Positions 1 to 6,249 of a stretch of 8,305 nt of DNA are shown here, one piece after another. Where the stretch lies: NCBI GenBank assembly GCA_030626365.1, contig DAOUPC010000113.1:1-8305 (forward strand), read 5' to 3'. The notes under the pieces are model-generated. The model was not told the DNA's origin. It was given only the letters and a program-made list of their open reading frames with translations, and made no database searches. Position 1 is the stretch's first letter; every line of letters begins with the position of its first letter. The stretch is from Paracoccaceae bacterium (GTDB lineage: Bacteria > Pseudomonadota > Alphaproteobacteria > Rhodobacterales > Rhodobacteraceae). The position numbers and the translations under genes were made by a program.

Positions 1-1296
1 CCCACGCCAGAACAAGCCACCCACCAGCGCCGGCAGTATCTGGGCAATTCCGGCAAAAGCAATCAGCCCGATCGAGGCCAGCGCGGCACCGCCCCCGGAC
101 AGTTTGTAATAGAAATACCCCAGCGCCATGATCGCCGCGATTGACAGGCGCCGCGACAACAGCACCACATTGCGCACATCCCCCGACTGCGAGGCCCCGC
201 CCCCCCGCGACGACAACCAGATTGGCATGACAATATGGTTCGACACCATCGTCGACAGGGCCATTGCCGCGACAATCACCATCGACGTGGCCGACGAGAA
301 CCCCCCAAGGAACGACAGCACCGCCAGCCCCTCGCGTCCCTGACTAAGCGGCAGGCTAAGGACAAACAGGTCGGGGTTCGATCCTTCGGGCATGATTTCC
401 AACCCGACAGCGGCGATTGGCACGACAAACAGGCTCATCAACAGTAAATACAGTGGAAACGCCCAGGCCGCGGTGCGCAGGTGGCGTTCATCGTCGTTTT
501 CAACCACCATCACCTGAAACATGCGCGGCAGACAGACAAAGGCCGCCGCCGCCAGAAAGGTAATCGTCGCCCAGCGCCCTCCGTTCATGTTCCACTCGCC
601 TATCTCCGAGGCATCAATCCGCTGCATGGTCTGGGCAACCCCGTCGGACAGGCCCCAGACCACAAAGATGCCAACCGCCAGCAGCGCCACCAGTTTGACC
701 ACCGCCTCAAGCGCAATGGCGGTGACCACCCCGTGGTGGCGTTCGTTGGCGTCCAGGTTTCGGGTGCCGAACAGGATCGCGAACACCGCCAGCCCCGAGG
801 CCACCCAGAACACGCTGGAACCGGGGCTGAATCCGGGCGAAGGATCGTATGCAAAGAAGATCGAAAATGACAGGGTGATCGACTGAAGTTGCAGCGCGAT
901 ATAGGGCGTCACGCTGACCACGGCCAGGATCGTCACACAGATCGCCAGCAAGGTCGATTTGCCATAACGCGACGAAATAAGGTCAGCGATGGAGGTCACC
1001 CGCTGGCTGCGCCCGATGCGCACCAGCTTGCGCAGGCCCCACCACCAGCCGACCATCACCAGCGTTGGACCAAGGTAGATCGTGACAAACTCAAGCCCCG
1101 AACGGGCCGCGTACCCCACCGCACCGTAAAAGGTCCAGGCGGTGCAATAGATCGACAATGACAGCGTATAGACCAGGGGCGAACGCAACCAGGTGGATCG
1201 CCCCGTGGCCGCCAGCCGGTCGGCCATGAAGGCCACGCCGAACAACAGCGCCACATAGGCCAGGCTGACCAGTACCAGCACATTTACCGTGGCCAT
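1..1296 (-). CDS. Sodium:solute symporter-like (SSS/SLC5) sensor histidine kinase, N-terminal part (partial)
   Basis: The reading frame starts at ATG 1296 and stays open for 432 codons to the window edge, so the 3' end of the gene is missing. The protein is a polytopic membrane domain with about 10-11 hydrophobic segments visible (for example near residues 4-21, 40-62, 71-87, 115-135, 192-214, 276-298 and 325-351). The motif YCTAWTFYG (50-58) and the stretch FLGGFSSATSMVIVAAM (329-345), continuing to LSTMVSN, are typical of the SSS domain fused to histidine kinases of the CbrA/CrbS type rather than of plain PutP or ActP transporters. In that family the membrane domain senses, and in CbrA is reported to transport, its ligand, and a PAS and/or HisKA-HATPase region follows. 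The start codon directly abuts the stop of the preceding gene, and no clear Shine-Dalgarno is seen, so translation is probably coupled. The kinase portion is inferred because it lies outside the window. A plain SSS transporter is the alternative. Confidence 0.82.
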   Translation of the reverse strand, partial: MATVNVLVLVSLAYVALLFGVAFMADRLAATGRSTWLRSPLVYTLSLSIYCTAWTFYGAVGYAARSGLEFVTIYLGPTLVMVGWWWGLRKLVRIGRSQRVTSIADLISSRYGKSTLLAICVTILAVVSVTPYIALQLQSITLSFSIFFAYDPSPGFSPGSSVFWVASGLAVFAILFGTRNLDANERHHGVVTAIALEAVVKLVALLAVGIFVVWGLSDGVAQTMQRIDASEIGEWNMNGGRWATITFLAAAAFVCLPRMFQVMVVENDDERHLRTAAWAFPLYLLLMSLFVVPIAAVGLEIMPEGSNPDLFVLSLPLSQGREGLAVLSFLGGFSSATSMVIVAAMALSTMVSNHIVMPIWLSSRGGGASQSGDVRNVVLLSRRLSIAAIMALGYFYYKLSGGGAALASIGLIAFAGIAQILPALVGGLFWRG

Positions 1297-1671
1297 TCAG
1301 TCACGCCCCGGTTCGCTTGGCCGTTCACCCCAGCGCCGGGCGGCGGCCCCGAATAATACCGACCCAACGATCAGGGCACACCACACGGCAAAGATATACG
1401 TGATCGCATCAGACATGGGCATGGCGGGGGTAAGGCCGCTGATGACCGCAGCGTCATTCGAATCCGGCCACAAAAGCGGCACCAGCAGCAGCAAGACCCC
1501 CAACAGGGGCAACAACCGGGCGACATCGACCAGACGGCGGCGGCGATAGGACTGGCGTTCCAGGAACACGGCCTGGGTAACGCGGGATGGCCCCATATTC
1601 TGGCCCGTATTCTGGCCCGTATCAGCGCCAGCATTTGTATCGCTATTTACCCTGCCAGCCCCGCCGGTCAT
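1297..1671 (-). CDS. Small membrane protein with two transmembrane segments, unknown function
   Basis: This 124-residue protein has a hydrophilic Gly/Asn/Asp-rich N-terminus (1-30), a basic patch with four consecutive Arg (43-46), a first hydrophobic helix at about 53-68 rich in Leu, a short polar loop, a second helix at about 89-110, and a basic C-terminus. The positive charges flanking both helices predict both ends in the cytoplasm. Its ATG overlaps the stop of the receiver gene (ATGA at 1668-1671), and its own stop is immediately followed by the ATG of the sensor kinase gene, so the three genes appear translationally coupled. I recognise no domain. The position suggests an accessory subunit of the SSS sensor kinase, which is inference. 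Met26 (position 1596) is an alternative start but has no Shine-Dalgarno; the ATGA overlap favours 1671. Confidence 0.75.
   Translation of the reverse strand: MTGGAGRVNSDTNAGADTGQNTGQNMGPSRVTQAVFLERQSYRRRRLVDVARLLPLLGVLLLLVPLLWPDSNDAAVISGLTPAMPMSDAITYIFAVWCALIVGSVLFGAAARRWGERPSEPGRD
1597..1620. repeat. 12-bp tandem duplication inside the small membrane protein gene
   Basis: The 12-mer attctggcccgt occurs twice back to back. On the minus strand it encodes TGQN-TGQN in the low-complexity N-terminus of the small membrane protein. The unit is a multiple of three, so the frame is kept. It looks like a slippage-type expansion in an unconstrained segment. Confidence 0.85.
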
Positions 1672-2048
1672 GGCCGGGATGCCTGGGCATGCAGGTCACG
1701 CACCGCTGTCAGCACCTCGGTATTAGAGAACGGTTTGGTCATGAACCGGCTGACACCCATCTTTTCCGCCAGTTCCCGGTCGCGGGCCTGACCACGGGCC
1801 GTCAGCATCAGCACCGGCAGCGCGGCCAGTTCTTTCAATTCGCGCAGGTCGCGCAGGATATCCATACCGCTTTTACCCGGCAGCATGACATCCAGAATAA
1901 GCAGATCGGGGGCCGCGGCACAGATCACCGCAACGGCGTCGGTGCCATCGGAATGGGTTTCGACCTCCCACCCGTCACGGGTCAGCAGAAAGCGGATCGC
2001 TTCGATGATGTTCGGTTCATCCTCGATCAGCATGACTTTTCGGCTCAT
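1668..2048 (-). CDS. Single-domain response regulator (receiver domain only)
   Basis: The 126-residue protein is one complete CheY-like receiver domain with nothing after it. The acidic pocket is Glu9-Asp10 (in MLIEDE), the phosphoacceptor is Asp53 (LLILDVMLPG), the switch Thr is Thr83 (MLTAR), and the conserved Lys-Pro is Lys105-Pro106 (TKPF). No DNA-binding or enzymatic output domain is present, so it should act as a phosphate relay or by protein contact. The likely partner is the SSS sensor kinase two genes downstream. I chose ATG 2048 because a GGGGAGGG Shine-Dalgarno lies about 13 bases upstream and the canonical receiver strand starts immediately. An ATG at 2117 would add 23 residues of non-receiver sequence that do not fit the family. 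The 3' end overlaps the next gene by the ATGA quadruplet. Confidence 0.9.
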   Translation of the reverse strand: MSRKVMLIEDEPNIIEAIRFLLTRDGWEVETHSDGTDAVAVICAAAPDLLILDVMLPGKSGMDILRDLRELKELAALPVLMLTARGQARDRELAEKMGVSRFMTKPFSNTEVLTAVRDLHAQASRP

Positions 2049-2165
2049 GTCAGATCCGCCCTCCCCGGCTTTCTTTGCACGATCACAACCCTGATCAAGG
2101 GCCTGACCACGCGGCATTGTCGCCTGGTGTCAGAATATCCACATATCCACGCATTTGCACAGGGG
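2049..2165. promoter_or_regulatory. Gap between XRE regulator and response regulator, possible promoter/operator region
   Basis: This 117-bp gap is longer than the other spacings in the block. It holds an exact tandem 8-bp repeat atatccac (2135-2142 and 2143-2150), a small inverted repeat gatca/tgatc (2081-2085 and 2092-2096), and the heptamer tttgcac twice (2074-2080 and 2154-2160). No terminator-like hairpin with a T-run follows the XRE gene, and I could not find a convincing -35/-10 pair. It may hold a second promoter for the receiver and kinase genes, but this is a weak inference. Confidence 0.3.
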
Positions 2166-3509
2166 TCAAAATTCTTTGCTCAGAATCGACGGCTCGCGTC
2201 GGGCGCGGCAGTCGTGGCGCGGGCACACCCGGCATGTGCTGCCGACCGGCTGAACATCCTGATCCGGCCCTTTCTCGGCCGGGATTGGCAGGATCAGCAT
2301 GACCGAACGGTATTGCGGATCACCATCAAAGCCGGGCGTATCCTGTGGCCAGGCCACGGCCAGACAATCGAACCGGGCAACCGTGCGGCCCAGTTGGGAC
2401 ACTGTTCGCCGGATCGGCACCATCGGGCGGCCAAGCGCCGTGAACACCGGCCATAACGGACAGGATGCGCCAAAGCGGGGCAGCGCAAACCCCGTAACGG
2501 GTTTGCGAAACAGGATGCTGCCCGAGGCGTCACAGATCACCAGCCCGACCTCGGTTGCCAGAACACTTTCGGGCATGGTCGCCACACGCCGGAACACCGA
2601 CGCAAGGTCGGTTCCGAACCGTCGTGCCAGGGCCACCGGGTCCAGACCATCCTGATCCAGCGCCTGCTGGAACGGCTGATCCGGCATGACCACGGCATCC
2701 TGTGCGTATTGCTCAAGCGCGGCCCGTGCGATCACCCGTGCGGCCCCCGATGTCAGTTCCGGCACCGCCCTGATCAGGGCCTCGAACTGGGCCTCTGACT
2801 GGATCTGACCAGTTTCGATGCCGGCAAAATGATGGCTGTGGGATGCGAAAAATGTCTCGACCTCTTCCTGTGGCACGCCCCTGCTGTCTTCGGGCGTGTC
2901 GCTTTCGTCCAGATAGTTGACCAACGCCTTGCTGCTTTCGGCCAGACGCCGGCTGTCCTGATTAAGATTGCGGTGGAACCGGTCGCGCCACTCTGGCTCC
3001 AGTTCTTCGGTTTTGGCCAGAATGGACGCGGTCGAGCGGATCGCCGCAGCGGTGGACAGCACCTCGTGCAGGGACGCGGCCAGACGCGGATCGTGGGTCA
3101 GGCGGTCTGACAGGGTTTCCACCGTGCGTTCCAGCAGGGCGATGCGGCGATGCCCGGCGGCCAGCACTTCGGCCCAGCCGGGAAAGCGACCGGCAAATTC
3201 ATCTGCGCGATCGGTCTCGGCGGCCACCCCCCCGGCCCCCGCCATACCCCCAGCCCCGGCATCTGCGGCAGCCTCTTTCAGGGTGGCAATCAGCGCCGCC
3301 TCGGCCCCTTCGGTCAGCATCGACAGCTCGACCCCCAGCGCACGGGCAATATCAACCAACAGCTTACCGCCGATTCTGCGCCTGTTATGTTCGATCAGGT
3401 TAAGATACGAGGCCGAAATGCCAATTTGGCGGGCCAACTCGGCCTGACGAATGCCCGCGATAGAGCGTCGTTCGCGGATGCGACTGCCTGTCAGGGTATC
3501 CCGACCCAT
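2166..3509 (-). CDS. XRE-family transcriptional regulator, short-chain fatty acyl-CoA regulator (ScfR/RamB-like)
   Basis: The 447-residue protein begins with an XRE helix-turn-helix (about residues 8-66, including QAELARQIGISASYLNLIE). An Ala/Gly-rich linker (about 79-98) and a helical middle region follow. The C-terminal domain resembles the DUF2083 ligand domain, with a CPLW motif and a terminal Cys cluster CRVCPRHDC (Cys426, Cys429, Cys434). This layout and length match the ScfR/RamB/PccR regulators, which control acetate, glyoxylate or propionyl-CoA genes and are thought to sense acyl-CoAs. The start at 3509 has an AGGGAGGG Shine-Dalgarno about 7 bases upstream. It is read away from the ABC transporter operon and is the first gene of the regulatory block, so it could control both directions from 3510-3740. 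The specific ligand is unknown. Confidence 0.85.
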   Translation of the reverse strand: MGRDTLTGSRIRERRSIAGIRQAELARQIGISASYLNLIEHNRRRIGGKLLVDIARALGVELSMLTEGAEAALIATLKEAAADAGAGGMAGAGGVAAETDRADEFAGRFPGWAEVLAAGHRRIALLERTVETLSDRLTHDPRLAASLHEVLSTAAAIRSTASILAKTEELEPEWRDRFHRNLNQDSRRLAESSKALVNYLDESDTPEDSRGVPQEEVETFFASHSHHFAGIETGQIQSEAQFEALIRAVPELTSGAARVIARAALEQYAQDAVVMPDQPFQQALDQDGLDPVALARRFGTDLASVFRRVATMPESVLATEVGLVICDASGSILFRKPVTGFALPRFGASCPLWPVFTALGRPMVPIRRTVSQLGRTVARFDCLAVAWPQDTPGFDGDPQYRSVMLILPIPAEKGPDQDVQPVGSTCRVCPRHDCRARREPSILSKEF

Positions 3510-3567
3510 TCCAATCCCTCCCTTTTGCCCTGAATTTCAATGGCTTTCTGCGCTGCAACATAAGATA

Positions 3568-3612
3568 ATTTACAAAATTCACACAGAACCTGTTCACTTA
3601 TTTACAGAATAA
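3568..3612. repeat. Pair of similar TTTACA(A/G)A elements, candidate operator
   Basis: The segments atttacaaaatt (3568-3579) and atttacagaata (3600-3611) match at 10 of 12 positions and are spaced 32 bp apart, about three DNA turns. The second lies in an inverted repeat, TTATT-N5-AATAA (3598-3612). This arrangement would suit a dimeric regulator such as the adjacent XRE protein. The assignment is inference only. Confidence 0.3.
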
Positions 3613-3669
3613 TCGTGCTTTTCAAGAGGTTTATTGCGAAATTTTCCAACCCCGCCCCATAATGAATTT

Positions 3670-3681
3670 GCACAACTGTGC
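3670..3681. promoter_or_regulatory. Short inverted repeat GCACA-AC-TGTGC upstream of the transporter operon
   Basis: Two perfect 5-bp arms are separated by two bases and overlap a TTTGCAC element (3667-3673). The site lies about 60 bp before the binding-protein start, where an operator near the transcription start would be expected. The arms resemble NtrC half-sites, but the spacing does not match the NtrC consensus. Confidence 0.3.
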
Positions 3682-3740
3682 CTGTGTCAATGGCGGGTCC
3701 AATAAATCGCCTGACACGTTTCATGTAATGGGAGGATTTC

Positions 3741-5087
3741 ATGTCCAAATCTGATGTCACACGTCGCGGCGTGCTGAAAACCGGCGCTTTTGCCGGTACC
3801 GGCCTTGCCTTGCCGACAATTTTTACGGCCTCGTCTGTCGCGGCCTATACTAACGCACCAACCGGCGGCGGTGTCACGCTGGGCTTTAACGTGCCACAAA
3901 CCGGCCCGTATGCCGACGAAGGCGCCGACGAACTGCGCGCCTATGAACTGGCGGTCGAGCACCTGAATGGCGGCGGCGACGGCGGTATGATGAACACGTT
4001 CAGCTCAAAAGTGCTGAAGGGGAACGGTATCCTTGGCAACAAGGTCCAGTACGTCACCGGCGACACGCAAACCAAATCGGATGCGGCCCGTGCGTCGGCC
4101 AAGTCGATGATCGAAAAAGACGGTGCCGTGATGATCACCGGCGGTTCGTCCTCGGGTGTTGCAATCGCGGTTCAGGGCATGTGCCAAGAGGCAGGCGTCA
4201 TCTTTATGGCTGGCCTGACCCACTCGAACGACACCACAGGCAAAGACAAGAAAGCCAATGGTTTCCGTCACTTCTTTAACGCCTATATGTCCGCCGCCGC
4301 GCTGGCTCCGGTGCTTGAAAAGCTGTATGGCGCTGACCGCAAGGCCTATCACCTGACGGCCGACTACACCTGGGGCTGGACCCAGGAAGAATCGATCGCA
4401 GCCGCAACCGAAGCTGTTGGTTGGGAAACCGTCAACAAGGTGAAAACACCGCTGGCATCGACCGACTTCTCGTCCTATATCGCGCCGGTCCTGAACTCGG
4501 GTGCCGACGTTCTGGTTCTGAACCACTATGGCGGAAACATGGTCAACTCGCTGACCAACGCTGTTCAGTTCGGCCTGAAGGACAAGCAAGTCAACGGCAA
4601 GAACTTTGAAATCGTCGTGCCGCTGTATAGCCGCCTGATGGCAAAGGGTGCCGGTGCCAACGTCAAGGGCATCCTTGGCTCGACCAACTGGCACTGGTCG
4701 CTGCAGGACGAAGGCACCAAAGCCTTTGTTAAGTCCTTCGGCACCAAGTACGGCTTCCCGCCAAGCCAGGCCGCGCACACGGTTTACTGCCAGACACTGC
4801 TGTATGCAGACGCGGCAGAGCGCGCAGGCACCTTTAACCCCTGTGGCATCGGCGAGGCCCTGGAAGGGTTCGAGTTCGACGGTCTGGGCAACGGCAAGAC
4901 GCTGTATCGTGCCGACGACCACCAATGCTTTAAGGACGTTCTGGTTGTGAAGGGTAAAGAAAACCCAACATCCGAGTTCGACCTTCTTGAAGTGGTCGAG
5001 GTCACACCGGCGGCGCAGGTTACCTATAAGCCTGACCACCCGATGTTTGCCGGTGGTGAACTGGGCAAGTGTAACCCGGGCGCGTAA
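3741..5087 (+). CDS. ABC transporter periplasmic substrate-binding protein, HAAT/branched-chain amino acid-amide type, Tat-exported
   Basis: The 448-residue protein captures the substrate in the periplasm for the importer encoded downstream. The N-terminus TRRGVLK (7-13), followed by a moderately hydrophobic segment and an SVAA cleavage region near residues 32-35, is a twin-arginine signal, so it is probably exported folded. The mature part starts with the family pattern VTLGFNVPQTGPYADEG and continues as a type I periplasmic-binding fold (the Peripla_BP_5/6 group, which includes LivJ, UrtA and AmiC). It is longer than LivJ-type proteins (about 370 residues). The mature protein has five Cys, so disulfides are possible. 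ATG 3741 has GGGAGG six bases upstream. A strong hairpin terminator follows the gene. The substrate cannot be assigned from sequence; amino acids, amides, urea-like compounds or short-chain acids all remain possible. Confidence 0.9.
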   Translation: MSKSDVTRRGVLKTGAFAGTGLALPTIFTASSVAAYTNAPTGGGVTLGFNVPQTGPYADEGADELRAYELAVEHLNGGGDGGMMNTFSSKVLKGNGILGNKVQYVTGDTQTKSDAARASAKSMIEKDGAVMITGGSSSGVAIAVQGMCQEAGVIFMAGLTHSNDTTGKDKKANGFRHFFNAYMSAAALAPVLEKLYGADRKAYHLTADYTWGWTQEESIAAATEAVGWETVNKVKTPLASTDFSSYIAPVLNSGADVLVLNHYGGNMVNSLTNAVQFGLKDKQVNGKNFEIVVPLYSRLMAKGAGANVKGILGSTNWHWSLQDEGTKAFVKSFGTKYGFPPSQAAHTVYCQTLLYADAAERAGTFNPCGIGEALEGFEFDGLGNGKTLYRADDHQCFKDVLVVKGKENPTSEFDLLEVVEVTPAAQVTYKPDHPMFAGGELGKCNPGA

Positions 5088-5103
5088 TCGCACCGAATAA
5101 TCT

Positions 5104-5140
5104 GGCCGGTCGCGCACATCCCGCGCGGCCGGCCCTTTTT
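5104..5140 (+). terminator. Intrinsic terminator/attenuator between binding protein and permease genes
   Basis: A 12-bp stem (5104-5115 with 5123-5134, one T-G wobble, otherwise G-C) closes a 7-base loop acatccc and is followed by C and five T. It lies 17 bp after the binding-protein stop. The next gene continues in the same direction, so partial read-through is expected, giving more binding protein than membrane subunits. The hairpin would also protect the 3' end of the binding-protein message. Confidence 0.85.
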
Positions 5141-5214
5141 GGCAATCTGGCAAAGCCCCTGACAACAGGCCGGACCCCAGATAATCCTCCCTGAAAACCC
5201 GAAGGTGGGAACCG
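5141..5214 (+). promoter_or_regulatory. Leader between terminator and LivH-like permease
   Basis: These 74 bases contain a GGTGGGA Shine-Dalgarno (about 5204-5210) just before ATG 5215. I see no convincing promoter, so expression of the permease genes probably relies on read-through of the hairpin. Confidence 0.4.
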
Positions 5215-6246
5215 ATGGACGCAATTCTTCTGCAAATTCTCAATGGTCTGGACAAGGGGTCGGCCTATGCGCTGATCGCGCTGGGCCTTACCCTGATATT
5301 CGGCACGCTTGGTGTGGTGAACTTTGCCCACGGTGCCCTGTTCATGATCGGTGCATTCTGTGCGGTCACGGTGCAACGCCTCTTGTCGTTCAGCTTTGTC
5401 ACGATAGACGAGACAAAGACGGATTTCCTTGGCAATCCGATGAAGGTCAAAACACCCTATCTGGAATCCTGGTTTGGCCCCGAACTGGGCGCGTCGATCA
5501 TTGACTGGTCCGTCCCCATCGCGATCCTGTTTTGCATCCCCATCATGCTGTTGGTCGGCTACATCATGGAGCGCGGCCTGATCAAACATTTCTACAAGCG
5601 CCCCCATGCCGACCAGATCCTTGTGACCTTTGGCCTGGCCATCGTGCTTCAGGAACTGATCAAACATTATTACGGTGCCAACCCAATCCCCACCCCGGCC
5701 CCCGAGGCGTTCAAAGGCAGCTTTGATTTCGGTGTGCTGATGGGTTTTGACCCGAACGCGATCATCTATCCGGTCTGGCGGCTGGTCTACTTTGGCTTTT
5801 CTGCCGTGATCATCGCCGCGGTATTCGCATTCCTGCAATTCACCACATTCGGCATGGTGGTGCGCGCCGGCATGGCCGACCGCGAAACCGTCGGCCTTCT
5901 GGGCATCAATATCGACAAACGCTTTACCATCATGTTCGGCATTGCCGCCGCGGTGGCGGGGCTTGCCGGGGTCATGTACGCGCCAATTAATTCGCCCAAC
6001 TATCACATGGGCATGGATTTTCTGGTGCTTTCCTTTGTGGTGGTGGTTGTTGGCGGCATGGGCAGCCTTCCGGGGGCCGTTCTGGCCGGGTTCCTTCTGG
6101 GTGCCCTCGAGAGCTTTTCCTCGATGAACGAGGTCAAGGCCCTGCTGCCCGGTATCGACCAGATCATCATATACGTTGTTGCAATCGTCATCTTGCTCGC
6201 ACGGCCACGGGGCCTGATGGGCCGCAAAGGCGTGATGGAGGAATAA
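5215..6246 (+). CDS. Branched-chain amino acid/HAAT-type ABC transporter permease, LivH-like
   Basis: This 343-residue inner-membrane subunit forms half of the translocation pore with the LivM-like protein. The N-terminus shows the family pattern GSAYALIALGLTLIFG (15-30) followed by VVNFAHGAL. The conserved cytoplasmic coupling region that contacts the ATPases is around 213-233 (GMVVRAGMADRETVGLLGIN). Hydrophobic segments near 100-117, 188-207, 237-257, 268-295 and 314-329 fit the family. The protein is longer than typical LivH (about 290-310 residues) because of an extra polar stretch at about 61-95 between the first membrane segments, probably on the periplasmic side. The preceding gap holds the attenuator. 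The next gene starts three bases after the stop. Confidence 0.93.
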   Translation: MDAILLQILNGLDKGSAYALIALGLTLIFGTLGVVNFAHGALFMIGAFCAVTVQRLLSFSFVTIDETKTDFLGNPMKVKTPYLESWFGPELGASIIDWSVPIAILFCIPIMLLVGYIMERGLIKHFYKRPHADQILVTFGLAIVLQELIKHYYGANPIPTPAPEAFKGSFDFGVLMGFDPNAIIYPVWRLVYFGFSAVIIAAVFAFLQFTTFGMVVRAGMADRETVGLLGINIDKRFTIMFGIAAAVAGLAGVMYAPINSPNYHMGMDFLVLSFVVVVVGGMGSLPGAVLAGFLLGALESFSSMNEVKALLPGIDQIIIYVVAIVILLARPRGLMGRKGVMEE

Positions 6247-6249
6247 ACC

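Larger units (their letters stand above)
3510..3740. promoter_or_regulatory. Divergent intergenic control region
   Basis: This 231-bp region is more AT-rich than its surroundings and must hold promoters for both the minus-strand regulator block and the plus-strand transporter operon. On the plus strand a candidate promoter is TTGCGA (3634-3639) with CATAAT (3659-3664), though the 19-bp spacer is long. On the minus strand a TATCTT-like -10 is possible near 3563-3568, but no good -35 is seen. Operator-like elements are listed separately. A GGGAGG Shine-Dalgarno (3730-3735) precedes the binding-protein ATG. No small gene is seen here. Confidence 0.6.

Noticed and set aside
1..1296. Plain PutP/ActP-type sodium:solute symporter
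   Set aside because: The motifs YCTAWTFYG and FSSATSMVIV, and the adjacent receiver gene, fit the kinase-fused SSS family better, although the kinase domain itself is outside the window.
2049..2117. Upstream ATG at 2117 as the receiver gene start
   Set aside because: The extra 23 residues do not belong to a receiver fold, and ATG 2048 has the better Shine-Dalgarno.
1587..2456. Long plus-strand open frame of 289 codons opposite the receiver and XRE genes
   Set aside because: It is antisense to two well-supported genes, has no recognisable motif or Shine-Dalgarno, and its His/Gln/Arg-rich composition is typical of a shadow frame in GC-rich DNA.
3668..3685. NtrC-like site upstream of the transporter operon
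   Set aside because: The half-sites TGCAC/GTGCC are separated by only four bases, not the spacing of the NtrC consensus, and no sigma-54 promoter is visible.
3723..3728. ATG-TAA minimal start-stop just before the binding-protein gene
   Set aside because: It has no Shine-Dalgarno at suitable spacing and probably arises by chance.
5185..5210. Possible hairpin hiding the LivH Shine-Dalgarno (CCTCCC with GGTGGGA)
   Set aside because: The pairing has a mismatch and a wobble within seven bases and is too weak to claim.
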